A stretch of DNA of 29,435 nucleotides. Origin: Chrysochromulina parva. Lineage: Eukaryota > Haptophyta > Prymnesiales > Chrysochromulinaceae. Where the stretch lies: the NCBI GenBank assembly GCA_002887195.1, contig PJAB01000334.1, positions 1-29,435 of the forward strand, in the 5' to 3' direction. The notes below the pieces were generated by a model. That model worked only from the letters and a program-made list of their open reading frames with translations, searched no databases and was not told where the DNA came from. Shown here in pieces: positions 8,882-19,351 of the stretch (position 1 is the stretch's first letter; every line of letters begins with the position of its first letter). The position numbers were made by a program, and so were the translations under genes.

Positions 8882-10121
8882 ATGACGATCCTGAAAGAGG
8901 ATCGTCGAAGCGCTTACTCCCTACCACCGAGGTCGTTGCCCTCCGTGCGCAACCGGAAATCATTGCAACCGGCAGCCGGTGATGCGTACGGTCATGCTAA
9001 CCTCATGTTCTACCGGAGGATGGTCTCTTACGGTGGACCCTTGCCACCGCAGCCATCCGCGACCAAGATGGCCCGACTCGCTCTCGAGTCTACCCCGCCA
9101 AGGCCACCGCTCCAGGAGGGTGGCATCCCGAGGGTCCCTGCTCACACGCATGCTGAGCCCCACTTTGGCGAGAGCGGAGATCCCAACGAGCGGCCGCCGC
9201 ATAGCCGCCAGCTGCACCTCGATCGCTTGCCGCAAAACTCCAGCGTGGCCAGCCGTGTGAGGGCGCCCAGTCCGTCAGAGCGACCACGCCCAAAGCTCGT
9301 CGCCTTCCAGCCACCGCCAAAAGGATTGAGACTCGCGAGGCCGCAAAGTGCCCACAACCTCATGAGCTATGAGATTGGGAACCCTTGGGGGACGAGTTTG
9401 CGCCACTTACGAACAAGCAAAGGCGAACGGCCCGAAGGCGTCTTGGTTGTCACGAGGAGACCTCGCCCTCCTCGACCAGCGGCTCACGCGTCGGCCCAAG
9501 AGACGGAGCACAAGACAGCAGATGAGATGCCTTCAGAGGACCTCGCGTCGCACGTTGACGTCGACTCGCGTCCTGAGACTCGTGATCCTTCCCCGGACCT
9601 GGCCCGCGAGCTTGGCGAGCGGGACGGCTTTGTCATGGAAGTCGCGCCCAGCTGGAACTCGCGCACGCCCAGCCCAACGGGTGACCCTTCGGCCCGCTCG
9701 CGAACGCACTTCGTGCCGCTCAATTTTACGTTCGAAGGTTGGAGTCTCAAGAATTCCGCTCCAGCCTGGTGGATGATGCCCGCTTCAGTGGAGGAGAAAA
9801 TCGTGAAGTTCGACCGGACACATGTCGGCCACGCCCATCGGGCTTCCCGAGTCTTTAATGCGCTGAACGAGGAGCTCGCACTCAACAGGAATCGCTCGGA
9901 TGCCCGGCAGGCGGCGTTCGCGTACTCGCACGTGCAGCTGCTACGGAATCGGTACGTGGTCCCTCCGCCTGAGGAGGTGGAGGAGGTTGAGTACGTCAGC
10001 CAGCCGAAAGAGACTTGGGGATTGCGAGACGGGCATCGGCCGGAGAGCGAGTCATCTTCTGAATACGAATCCGAGGAGGAGTCCGAGGATTCATACGTCT
10101 CGTCGTACGTCTCCTCGGAGT

Positions 10122-10162
<41 letters not shown>

Positions 10163-12229
10163 GAGGCACCGCCGCCACCGCCGCCTGAGGCTGATCTTAT
10201 AGCAGCTCCGGAGCCCGTCGTCGTCAACCCAAAGGCGGTCGTCGCGGCTCGGCCCGCCCCAATCCAAGCCAAACAGCCAGAGCGAGAGCCAGAGCCAGAG
10301 CTCGAATCCGAGTCGGAGCCGGAGCCGGAGCCGGAGCCAGAACCAGTTCCCGAAGCGCCCAAGGCGGCCCCCAAAGCGGCGCCCAGATCAGCCGCCGCTG
10401 CCAAGGCCGCACCGGGTGCACCCGCTGCTAAGCCGGGTCCGGGCCCTGGGCCCGCCGCTCCGGCCGCCAAGGCTGCTCCTGTGCCCGTCCAACCCGTCGA
10501 GCCCGAGCCCGAGCCTGAGCCCGAGCCGGAGCCCGTGTCTGAGGCTCCAAAGGCGGCTGCCACCCCGAAGGTCGCTCCGCCGCCCAAGGCCGCTCCACCG
10601 AAAAAGGCCGCTCCGCCACACGAGGAGCCCGTGCAAGCGCCCACAGAGCCAGTGCCCGAGGTGAAGGTGAAAAAGGCTGCTCCGCCACCCAAGGAAGAGG
10701 CGCTGCCGCCGGAACCAAAGGCCCCGCCGCCTAAGCCTAAGGAGCCGGAGCCAAAGGCCAAACCAGTCACAGTAGAGAAGGAAGCGCCGCCTCCACCGGA
10801 GCCAAAGGCCGCGCCTAAGCCAAAGGAGCCGGAGCCAGAGCCAGAGAAGAAGAAGCGCAAGAAGAAGGAGGACCCGGCCAAGCCGGAAAAGAAAAAGTTC
10901 ACTTGGACCGAGTCTATTTGGGCTCCCCGTGCGGAATGGTGCGACAGCAAGGACCTCCTAGATAGCGAGGCAGTCGAGAATCAGCGAGTCGTGAACGACT
11001 GGCGACGCGCGTGCTCGATGGGCTTGATGAAGCTGATCGCGCATGAGGACGCAGGAAGTAGCAGGGGCAGGGGTGCCGATCTACTTGAGGAAGGCGTCGA
11101 GCTACCTGAGGAGCTGAAAGAGGTCGAAAAGGTTCTGTGCGAACTGCGGAACCTCTACTTTGTCGTCTTTATGTACTATGCGAGCACCGGCAATGACCTC
11201 ATGTTCTGGTACCTGAACCAATGGATTCAGTTCGTCGAGGATTGCAAAATTTCAGACAACAAATCCAAGTTCCTGAAGAAGAGCGATTTGGACCGCCTCT
11301 TCATCGCAGTCGATACCAAGGCCGCGATGACGCAGCAGGCCATACAAGAAGCTGTCAAGAACTCTCAAGAACTTAAGAAGAACGCCGGTGACGCGTTCGC
11401 GGATCGCATCACCGGCGCGGACCATGACGATCTTCAGAAGAAGAAACTGGGCCGCGTTGAATTCCTCGTTTGCTTGGTTCACATCGCGATCAATCGGTAC
11501 GTTCTCTCCGGCATGCTGACGGACGTGGCCCCTGCAATCAAGAGACTACTGGTGCAAGACATCAAGCCGCTGCTCAGCCCTAAGATCTTCGTAGATCCGA
11601 ACAAGTTCCGCAAAAAGTACTGTTACCGCCGCGAGATTGATGATGTCCTCAAGCCCCAGGAGGCGTCGTTGCGCAACCTCTTCACATCCGTTTGCACCAC
11701 GGGAGGGGCGGGACTGAAGGCGAAGCACATGTTAATACACGAGTTTATTGGCGTACTTCGGTTATGTGACATCGTCGGCGTCGACGTGACCGAGCGAGAA
11801 GCTGCGATGAGCTTTGCCTGGAGCCGCATGTGCGTCATCGATGAGTGCACGAAGACGGGCCGCCGCAAGGAGTCCACGCTGCCGTTCGAAGGCTTTCTGG
11901 AAGGGCTCGTGCGTATCTCCATGCTCAAGGCGCTGCCTACCGACCAGCAGATTGCAGAGTACGAATGCACAAACGCGTTCCAGTACTTTGCTAAGTTGCG
12001 CCTGAACGACGAGGAAGCGTTCCAGAAGATGATGGTATCTGGCCATACGATTTGGGGAGATGAGCCTAAAACACAGCCAGTGCCGCGCTGCGTGAATCAC
12101 GTGGTCGACCTCATCTTGAACAAGGTGACGCCATCGGGCAGGGTGTCTGCGCTGACTGGAAAGGTCGACCTGACCGAGGCTGAGGCAAACGCCTGGGCCA
12201 AAAAGAACGCGAGCGTTTGGGGTTTGTGA
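8882..12229 (+). CDS. Large protein: Glu-Pro/Ala-Pro-rich N-half, conserved unrecognised C-half
   Basis: A single open exon encodes 1115 residues. Residues 1 to about 330 are basic and Pro/Arg-rich with scattered short motifs. About 380-430 is Ser/Glu-rich. About 410-665 is low complexity: three blocks of EP repeats separated by AAPKAAP-like, Lys/Ala/Pro-rich segments, as in extended linkers. From about 672 (FTWTESIWAPRAEW) to the end the protein is well-composed and mainly helical. It includes NDLMFWYLNQWIQFVEDC followed by KKSDLDRLFIAVD, which looks like a degenerate EF-hand or EF-hand-like helical pair, and another helical region near EFIGVLRLCDIVGVDVTE. I do not recognise the family. A cytoskeletal or axonemal scaffold is possible by architecture, but this is speculation. 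No signal peptide or membrane segment is seen. Confidence 0.75.
10124..10536 (+). repeat. GAGCCG-type hexanucleotide repeat blocks encoding Glu-Pro runs
   Basis: Three blocks at about 10124-10163, 10313-10340 and 10501-10536 repeat GAGCCG/GAGCCC hexamers and encode (EP)n. Copies in the third block use mixed synonymous codons, so the repeat is kept at protein level rather than being a fresh slippage product. Confidence 0.85.
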
Positions 12230-12831
12230 GAGCGCGCACCAAGACATCAGATCAGGGGATACCAGTACAACCTCAGCCACACCTTACAATCGGTATGTCA
12301 GACTTAGAGTAGCCTGGAGACATGCACCGCACCCGACCCCTCTCGTGCTTGGAGCTCGTCACTGAGGGAGTAACTAGCTCGTGTGAGCCGTGTGCTGTGG
12401 ACAGCGGTAACGGGGTACAATTGGCCGCTTATCGATTGTCCACGTGAACGGCTGTAGTACTACGTATCTGGACCGTTCACCGTAGTAGCCACGAGTCGAC
12501 CGGACACGCGTTGACCGTTGTTTTTTTAGTTTCGAGTCGTTCGTTCTTTCCCCTCCGAGCTCGCGGCTCTGTGTCTGTCGCCTGGGCCCTGGCGTGGGAG
12601 GTGGGTACCACGACACCCGTTTACAGCAGAGTAGAGAGTAGACGCTTCAGAGTTGAGACCTGTAGTCATTTTTACTCCGTGGACCGTGTAAGGGCTACTA
12701 CGTAAACGGCTGTATTTTGGGCTGTTTCCGACTGTATGCTGTAAACAAGATGCGAGACTTTCTGTACTTTAGCGTCCGTCCGTTCCTAGACCTTCTAGAC
12801 TATCTTCATGCACGTGGTACTTCACTGAAGT
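12230..12831. other. Convergent intergenic spacer
   Basis: This 602-bp gap separates the 3' ends of the large gene (+) and the ankyrin gene (-). It contains a T-run near 12520-12527, two copies of AACGGCTGTA (about 12448 and 12706) and a 10-bp inverted pair CGTAGTAGCC/GGCTACTACG. I see no gene. Confidence 0.5.
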
Positions 12832-15800
12832 TCAGGCGTCGAGGCTCGCGTCATCATCTGATGTTTGCTTGGCCTCGCTTGAGCTACGAGCTTCAGGGGC
12901 CCACAGAGGGAACTCTCGCATCATCATCAGCTCCCTCGAGGCGAGAATCAGCAGCTGGCGCGATCGCCACCACTCGGTACCGTATGTGCGTAGGATCTCG
13001 GCGGTGCCGTCGAATCCCCGTCGTTCGGCGATCGAGAGGGCAGTGTCGCCTTCGCAATCCGTGTGGCGCTGCGCTGCGCCTTGCGACAGTAAAAACTGCA
13101 CCATGGGCACTTGGTCGCTCGCGCATGCCCACATGAGCGGCGTGCGCCCGTCAAAGCTCGCGAGCTCAAGCAGAGCGCCGTGTGCGAGGAGTAGCTGAGC
13201 GCAGCCCACGTGCCCCCGCATGCATGCCCAGTGTAAGGCCGAGCAACCATCCGAGTCGATGGACTCAACGCTTGCGCGGTGCTCGAGAAGCAACTTGGCC
13301 GTGCTCGTGTGGTCGCCGTCGCAAGCATGCATCAGACTCGTGTGCCCATCCTGATCGGCATGTTGAACCGCCGCGCCGCGCCCGAGCAGCATTCGGACTG
13401 TTGTCTCATGCCCCTCACTCGCCGCCAGAAGCAGGGCAGTCCAGCGCTGCTTCGTCTGGTGCTCGAGCTCCGCGCCGCGCGCCAAGAGGATCTCTGCTAC
13501 CTCTGTCTGGCCGTGGTAGCAGGCGTGCTGCATGGCATTCGCGCCCGAGCGCGTCGTGTGCACGAGGCTGGCGCCATGCTCGAGGAGGGCCCTCGCCTGA
13601 TGAGGGAGGCCATCAGCATGCACTCAGAAACGCAATCAGACGCAATCGGTCGGAGATCCTCTAAGAGGGCGCCCTCGCCTGATGAGGGAGGCCATCAGCT
13701 GCTCTCAGCATGCACGCCAGGGCAATCAGACGTCATCAGACGTCATCAGACGTCATCAGACGTCATCAGACGTCATCAGCATGCACGCCAGGGATGCAGC
13801 ATGCATCCCTCTCACCGTGCTCATGTGCCCATTCGCACACGCCCGGAAGAGAGGCGAGTGGCCAGAAAGAGTGAGGTGCTCCATGTTGGCGCCGCGCTGA
13901 AGCAGCATCCTGCCGACAGCCTCATGTCCCGACGCGCATGCCCAAGTCAAGGCGGTGCGCCCTTCGTAGTCTTGATGCTCGAGTGCCGCCCCCCTGTTCA
14001 AGAGCATCTCGGCGGTACGCCCGTGGCCGTTTGCGCAGGCGCACTGCAAGGCGGTGCCTCCATCGGCATCCGTACTCTCGATGCACGCGCCGCTCTCGAG
14101 CAGCAAGCTCGCCGTGCTCTCGTGCCCGTTGGCACACGCATATAGCAGCGCGGTTGCATGCCTGTTGTCGCAGTGATGCAACATGGCGTCTCGGCGCAGC
14201 AGCTCGCGAACGAGGAGCTCGTGCCCCTTGGCACCCGCATATAGTAGCGGCGTCCATCCGCATGCGTCGCGATGCTCGAGCCGAGCACCCCTAGCAAGCA
14301 GCAGCTTCACGGGCTGCTCGTGCCCAGCATTGCATGCAAGCAACAGGGCGGTGCGCCCTTGACGATCCACGAGATCGACGACACTCCTCAGATCGATCCT
14401 TGTGCGCCCGTCCTTCACGCCGGTCGGCTGCTGCTGCAGACAGTACCAGGTGAACCAAGGCGAGCCGCAAGCCGCTGCGTGATGCAAGGCCGTGAGTCCG
14501 TCGATCTCGTCGATAGCATACGGGTTGGACCGCATGCCAATCGCCAGCCCGCCCACGCGCAGTGGCCACACGCTCACGATGAGCAGCGTAAGCTTGTAGA
14601 CGGCGAGACCGATGGCGACGCTGATCGCCTCGGTGGCGGTGCAGAGCGCCGTGTTGGGAGGGGATGGCAGATGAGCGGGGTGCTTCTGCCCCTGCCGCAG
14701 CAACTCGGCGAGCTCACCAGCAAGGGACGGGAGCGAGACGGCAGTCGCACCAAGGATGATGAGCAGGTTCAGTAGCGTCGAGGTGCAAGCATCGAGGGCA
14801 AGGAAGCTCGGGGTCACAAGGCCGCCCGCATGCGGGCCGAGGAGCTGAAGCGCCGCCGTGAGCGCAAAGCCGAGGCGAGGGCGCAAGTGGGCGCCTGCTG
14901 CCGCGCGGTCGACGTTGAAGACAGCCACCCAGCAGAGGAGTACAAGCAGCAGCGCACTCGGCACCGTGGCAACCATCACGCCGCTATGCGCGACGACCGC
15001 GATGGTCAGGGCTCTGAGGGCCAGGTCAGACAGCCCAAACGAGAAGCAGCTGACGATGACGATGCACCGGCGCAGGACGCCGCCGTACACTCGACGATCC
15101 GGCGCCACCGTGTGACTTGTCCAGAGTGCAGCCAGCCCGAGCGTGGCGACGAGGGCAGACAGGCACGCCGACTCGAGCAGCAAGGGCTGCGTGAGGAGCG
15201 TGAGGCCTGGCCCGCCGTTGGTGGCGATGATGGCGACCTTAGCGTAGAGCATCGGCGCCGAGAAGAGGAGCGACCAGCGTAGCCGGAGCTCAACGAGATT
15301 GATAGTCTCGACACCTTGCCACGCGTCGTGGACTGCCTGCAGCGGCATCGCGAGACCCGCCACACCCATCAGAAAGACGACTCGGCGCGGAAGCTCAACT
15401 ACGTACAAGCCCATTCGGAAGGAGGGGGGCTCGCGACGATGGCGCCTCTGCTGCTCCCGGAGCACGTCGCTGCCCTCCTCTTCGTTGCACGAGGCGCCCG
15501 CGCTCAAGTTGAGCCCCGGGGTGTCGGGTATCAGCTCGCCCGCCGCCGCGAGCCCGTTGCACAAGCCGCCAAACACCAAGCAGATGGCAAGCAGCATGGC
15601 ATCAGCCCACGCATGCTCGCCGATGGCCGCGTGGAGCAGTAGGCCGTCAGAACCCACCTCTCGCAGCGGCAGGAGAACGGCGAAGAGAAGCAGCTGCGCA
15701 CGCCGCAAGAGACCCATGGAAGCCTCGAGCACGGGCGGCGGTTCGAGTGGGGCTGATGGACTTGCAGCAGAAGCAGCGGCGGCGGCGGCCTTCGCGGCGG

Positions 15801-17763
15801 GAGTCAGCATCAGCTCGTCCTCGCCCTCGTCCTCGTCCTCGCTCGCGCTCTCGCTGCTCAGATCACCGACTCCCGCGGTCTCGTCTGTCGACAAAGGGTG
15901 GGCGCTCTTCGAGGCCAAGCTGAGCGCCGAGTTGAGCGCCTTGCTGAGCGCCGGCACCTTTCGGGGCGTCGTCGCGCGCCCCCCACCCCTGCCAGCACGC
16001 CTACCTGGCGGCAACGCGGACGACACGCCTCGTCGCGAGGCGCCCGATGGAGGCGACCTCGAATGGAGCGTGGGCGGAGGCAACCGCTGCGGCGAGGGCG
16101 GCAGAACGTCGGTCACGACGGCGACAAAGTCGGCGCCACGGCCGTTGACCCAGAGTGGCTGCAGGTGCTGCTGCCAGCTTTGATGCAGCGAGTCGCGCAC
16201 GCACCGCACCGTCGCGCTGCCTCGCCACGCGCGGCGCAGCCAGTGCATGAGAGCGCGGCCTCCGTGCCGGCGCACGCATCGCCTGAAACGCCTCCCTGCC
16301 TCGCCGCTCTCGATAGTTAGGCTCTGCCAGCGCCAGAGCACATCTGCGCCGTAGCCCAGAAGCACCGTCAGCAGCGCGAGAAGCATGCCGATGGGGGCAG
16401 CGAGCGCGAGCTTCCATCGCCACAGCGGCGGCGGTGGCGTCTCGCAGAGACAAGGGACGCGGTGGCGCGCTGAGGCGTGTCCGAGGCTATGGAGGCCATC
16501 GACGCACACCCACTCCCCCGCCAGTACATCGTACACGCTGGCCAACGCGAGCCCCGACGTGCCCATTGACATGGCCGCGCCGCCTGCGCGATCTAGCCGA
16601 GCACTTGGAGGCAAAAGTGGCGGCGGCGGCCAGGATGGCCGTGCAGGTCCTGAGGGAGGGGGCGGCGAGGGCGAGGACGCTCGAGGCAGCTCTTGGGGTC
16701 TGGGAATGCCCTCGTCGGGGTCGCCGTTGAGAAGAAGCGGCCACAGAAGCGCCTCCTCCATGCCCATGATCGCCGTCGCGCTCGCCAGCAATGCAGCCAG
16801 CAGCCCTTGCCACAACCCCCCTTGCCACAGCGAGCTCACTGGAGGTGGGGCGGGTGGCCGCAGGGTGCTGCAGCGCGCATGCAGCAGCTGTGCCTCGGAG
16901 CCGTTGCGAATCGGAAAGGCCTCGGTCCGAGATGGGATCTCCGCGGTCCGAGATGGGATCTCCGCGGTCCGAGATGGGATCTCCGTGGTCCGAGATGGGA
17001 TCTCCGCGGAGCTTCGCGGTTCGAGCCGGTAGTGCGTCGCAAGTTCTGCCTGCACGCGCGAGCTGCCGCCTTGAGAGAGAGTCCCCCGTGCGTCCACGAA
17101 TGCGTCGTGGGTGGCACAAGCTTCGAGGCAGGCCTGTCCAGGTGGGCCGAGCGTCCAGCACTGAGCTCCGATACGGACGCCCGCGCACGGCGCAGAGGGA
17201 GCGAGCGGCGGCGGTGACGGTGCTAGCGGCCTCGGCGACGGCAGCTCGAGATCGAGCAGCAAGAAGGTTGCGGGTGTGCCGAAGCAGACAAGAGTGAGCG
17301 CGGCGCACGTGAAGAACAACCAGCACCCGCACCCGCAGCCGCCACAGCACGAGGAAGATGGCTTGCGCTGGCGAGAGTTGCCCAGGAGCGGTTCGCGTCC
17401 TGCTCCCTCGGCCACGGCGCTGGGAGGAGGAGCTATGGCAGGCTGTTTGAGCGACGCGGGCTGTGGGAGCGACGCGAACACTGACGCGAACACCTTCGGC
17501 GGCGGTGGCGTCCGGGGAGCCTCCTCGGTGACCGATTCAGCATCATCGGCGCTTGCTATCATCGATGCGTCGACGTTTACGTCGACCTTGCGAGCGGTGA
17601 TGGAGCTCCTAGGCGCAGGCGGTTCGATTAGCATCGCAGTCGGCTCCAAGGCGTCCTTGGCAAACAACGGTGCGGCCTCAGCATGCCCACTAGCCGAGCT
17701 GCGATCGGACGAGTTGTGATCCTCATCGGGCGACCGCACGGGCGTCGGGGCTCTGCTCGGCAT
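12832..17763 (-). CDS. Polytopic membrane protein with C-terminal ankyrin repeats (XKR-like core possible)
   Basis: Exons 17763-13816 and 13596-12832 join in phase 0 to give 1570 residues. The ATG at 17763 is the first in frame. The N-terminus is Ser/Pro-rich and cytosolic-looking. A Cys cluster (CCGGCGCGC) precedes a hydrophobic helix, then a Cys-containing segment, four AEIPSRT repeats, and more hydrophobic helices separated by Pro-rich and acidic linkers. A core at about 15150-15720 contains LPLREVGSDGLLLHAAIG and NLVELRLRWSLLFSAPML; this reminds me of XK-related (scramblase) proteins, but weakly. About 13 ankyrin repeats end the protein; the seventh is cut by the intron and restored by splicing as NGHMSTARALLEHGASL. 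It could be an ankyrin-tethered channel, scramblase or receptor. More introns in the long first exon cannot be excluded. Confidence 0.8.
13589..13699. repeat. 29-bp direct repeat spanning the 3' splice site
   Basis: Positions 13589-13617 and 13671-13699 are identical over 29 bp (GCCCTCGCCTGATGAGGGAG and onward). The first copy contains the working acceptor and the start of exon 2, so the second copy is a decoy acceptor 82 bp upstream in the sense direction. Confidence 0.92.
13597..13815 (-). other. Intron of ankyrin membrane protein gene
   Basis: This 219-bp intron has donor GTGAGAGG and acceptor CTCATCAG. Removal joins ACG|GCG and completes an ankyrin repeat. It contains five 10-bp tandem repeats, a perfect 9-bp inverted repeat with a 3-nt loop at 13790-13810 close to the donor, and a 29-bp direct repeat covering the 3' splice site. 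Confidence 0.88.
13731..13780. repeat. 10-bp tandem repeat, five copies, in ankyrin-gene intron
   Basis: Four perfect copies of CGTCATCAGA plus a fifth differing at the last base run back to back. A degenerate copy precedes them at 13721, and related CGCAATCAGA/CGCAATCGGT lie at 13631-13650. On the sense strand the units read TCTGATGACG and TCTGATTGCG, each with a branch-point-like CTGAT. Confidence 0.95.
16923..17010 (-). repeat. 21-bp tandem repeat encoding AEIPSRT x4
   Basis: Four near-identical 21-bp units (plus strand CGGTCCGAGATGGGATCTCC) lie in frame in the membrane-protein gene and encode a seven-residue repeat in a predicted non-membrane segment. Near identity, including silent sites, indicates recent expansion. 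Confidence 0.92.
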
Positions 17764-18944
17764 TGTCGGGGAGCTTTCGGATGGGTTGCTGACTCTGGCT
17801 GGCACAGAGGAGAATTTGGCTGGTCTTCGAACCCAGGATTTCCAGAGCGGACCGTTGGACTGAAATTCATGGCAAACTTTGCATGCGCACTACGAGGAAA
17901 ACCAACTTTTAATGACTTTGGCAATTTAATTCTCTCCTGCAGTGCCCACGGCACGTGAGCGGCATGGGCATGGTGATCTCTGCAGGTGATCTCAGGACTT
18001 GAGGCAACCCGAGGATGTGCCTAAGCGTACTTGGCCAGGAGATGGTGGAGAGCGGGAATTGCGGGTGGAGAACTGCCAGACCCGGTCGTCGGTGGTCCAG
18101 GCACCTTTGGAACACCAAAAGGTCCAAAGGAGCCCTCCTCCTCTCCTAAAACTAGATTATGAACGAGGAGCCGTGAACTCACTTTCCACAGCTCTCGGCG
18201 GCGACGCGCCCGAACGCGAAGCTGTCGCACGCTATCTGTGCGCGCCGCCCTCTTCCCGCCCGCGCGCGTTTACCCACCAGCGCCTGCGCCTTCGGCTCCT
18301 CCCTCCCATCCGGCATGGCGCGGCCGCCAGCAAGGATTAACATTTGAATAGGTTAAGGCAACCGATCCTCGGCTTCACCGCCGTTCGGATTCGTGAGGAT
18401 ATCGCATCTGTTGCAGCCCTTATGAGCTCGGCCGCGCGCCCGCCCTGCCCACCGAACGGATTCTTCGAAGCCGCTCGTGGCCTCGCTTCCGTGCCACTCG
18501 CGGTCAAAAGCTATCCCACACCTCGGCAAGCTGGGTGTCAACAGCCTCGACCCTTGGGCTGCGTTTGCTAATCGCTCATGCGCACAGCCACCCTCTCGTC
18601 GATCAACGCCTCATCCTCACCGGCCCACGCCACCGTGTGACCATCCTCTGTGCAGGAGCCCTCCTCTTCCAGTCGCACCCGCTCTGGTGCAATGCCCGTG
18701 GGCGGTGAGCGCACGCCCAATCGACCAAATCGCGCGCAGCGCGCCACCTCTCGATGATTGCCAATCTGCGTTATTTTCTCGAACGACGGGGCCGCCCTCG
18801 AGCGAGCCCTGAGCGGTGTGGACAGCCTATGATTATTGAGGGAGGGGGCCCATCCATGGGGCGCGCCACGCCCCTATCTGTGCGTCCTCCTGCCTTCCTA
18901 CCCCTTGCTAACCCTTTCTCCCGCACCTTGCGCTCTCCTGGGCT
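17764..18944. other. Divergent intergenic region, no supported gene
   Basis: This 1181-bp region lies between the ankyrin gene start (-) and the DUF5695 gene start (+). It must hold both promoters and 5' leaders. Open stretches exist but have no recognisable composition or motif. A pyrimidine-rich run ending in CTCCTGCAG near 17930-17941 resembles a splice acceptor on the plus strand. I see no tRNA or other RNA gene. Confidence 0.5.
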
Positions 18945-19320
18945 ATGCCCTCGCGCGCCGCAGGCTTGGCCTCGAGCAGCGACCTGGGCGGGTGCGGCAC
19001 CGGCGCCGGCGCCGGCCCGCGCGCGAGCGCGCGCTCTCGACAGCCTGTCAATGCGGACATCGAGGCCCGCGCGAGAGCTGGTCGCGCTCACGACGGCGCT
19101 CGCGACGGGGAGGAGAAGGCCCACGCTCACGACGGCGCTCGAAACGGTGAGGAGAAGGCCCGGCGCTCGCTCGGCAGCCCGGCGCGCCTCCTCGTGTTGC
19201 TCGCGATCGTCCTCTCCATCGGCGCCGTGCTCGCCGCCACACGCCCTCCCAACATGACTGTCGATCACCTCGGCGCGGCGGGCAACAGCCGCAGGCTCGG
19301 CGGCGGCGGGGGCCCGAGTG

Positions 19321-19351
<31 letters not shown>

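Noticed and set aside
9484..10950. A 488-residue open frame on the minus strand opposite the Glu-Pro repeats
   Set aside because: Its Gly/Ser-rich sequence is the mirror of GAGCCG-type repeats in the plus-strand gene; it has no motif of its own and is expected from GC-rich repeat DNA.
13731..13780. Short regularly repeated units considered as a CRISPR array
   Set aside because: Units are 10 bp and contiguous with no spacers, and they lie inside a eukaryotic intron.
16693..17297. Plus-strand open frames over the four 21-bp repeats
   Set aside because: They are shadows of the repeat in the ankyrin-membrane gene; the repeated RGPRWDL-like and RSEMGSP-like peptides come from other frames of the same DNA.
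17764..18944. Search for tRNA or other RNA genes in the largest spacer
   Set aside because: A TTCGAA-like element near 17826 lacks matching stems and an A-box at proper spacing, so no tRNA can be supported.
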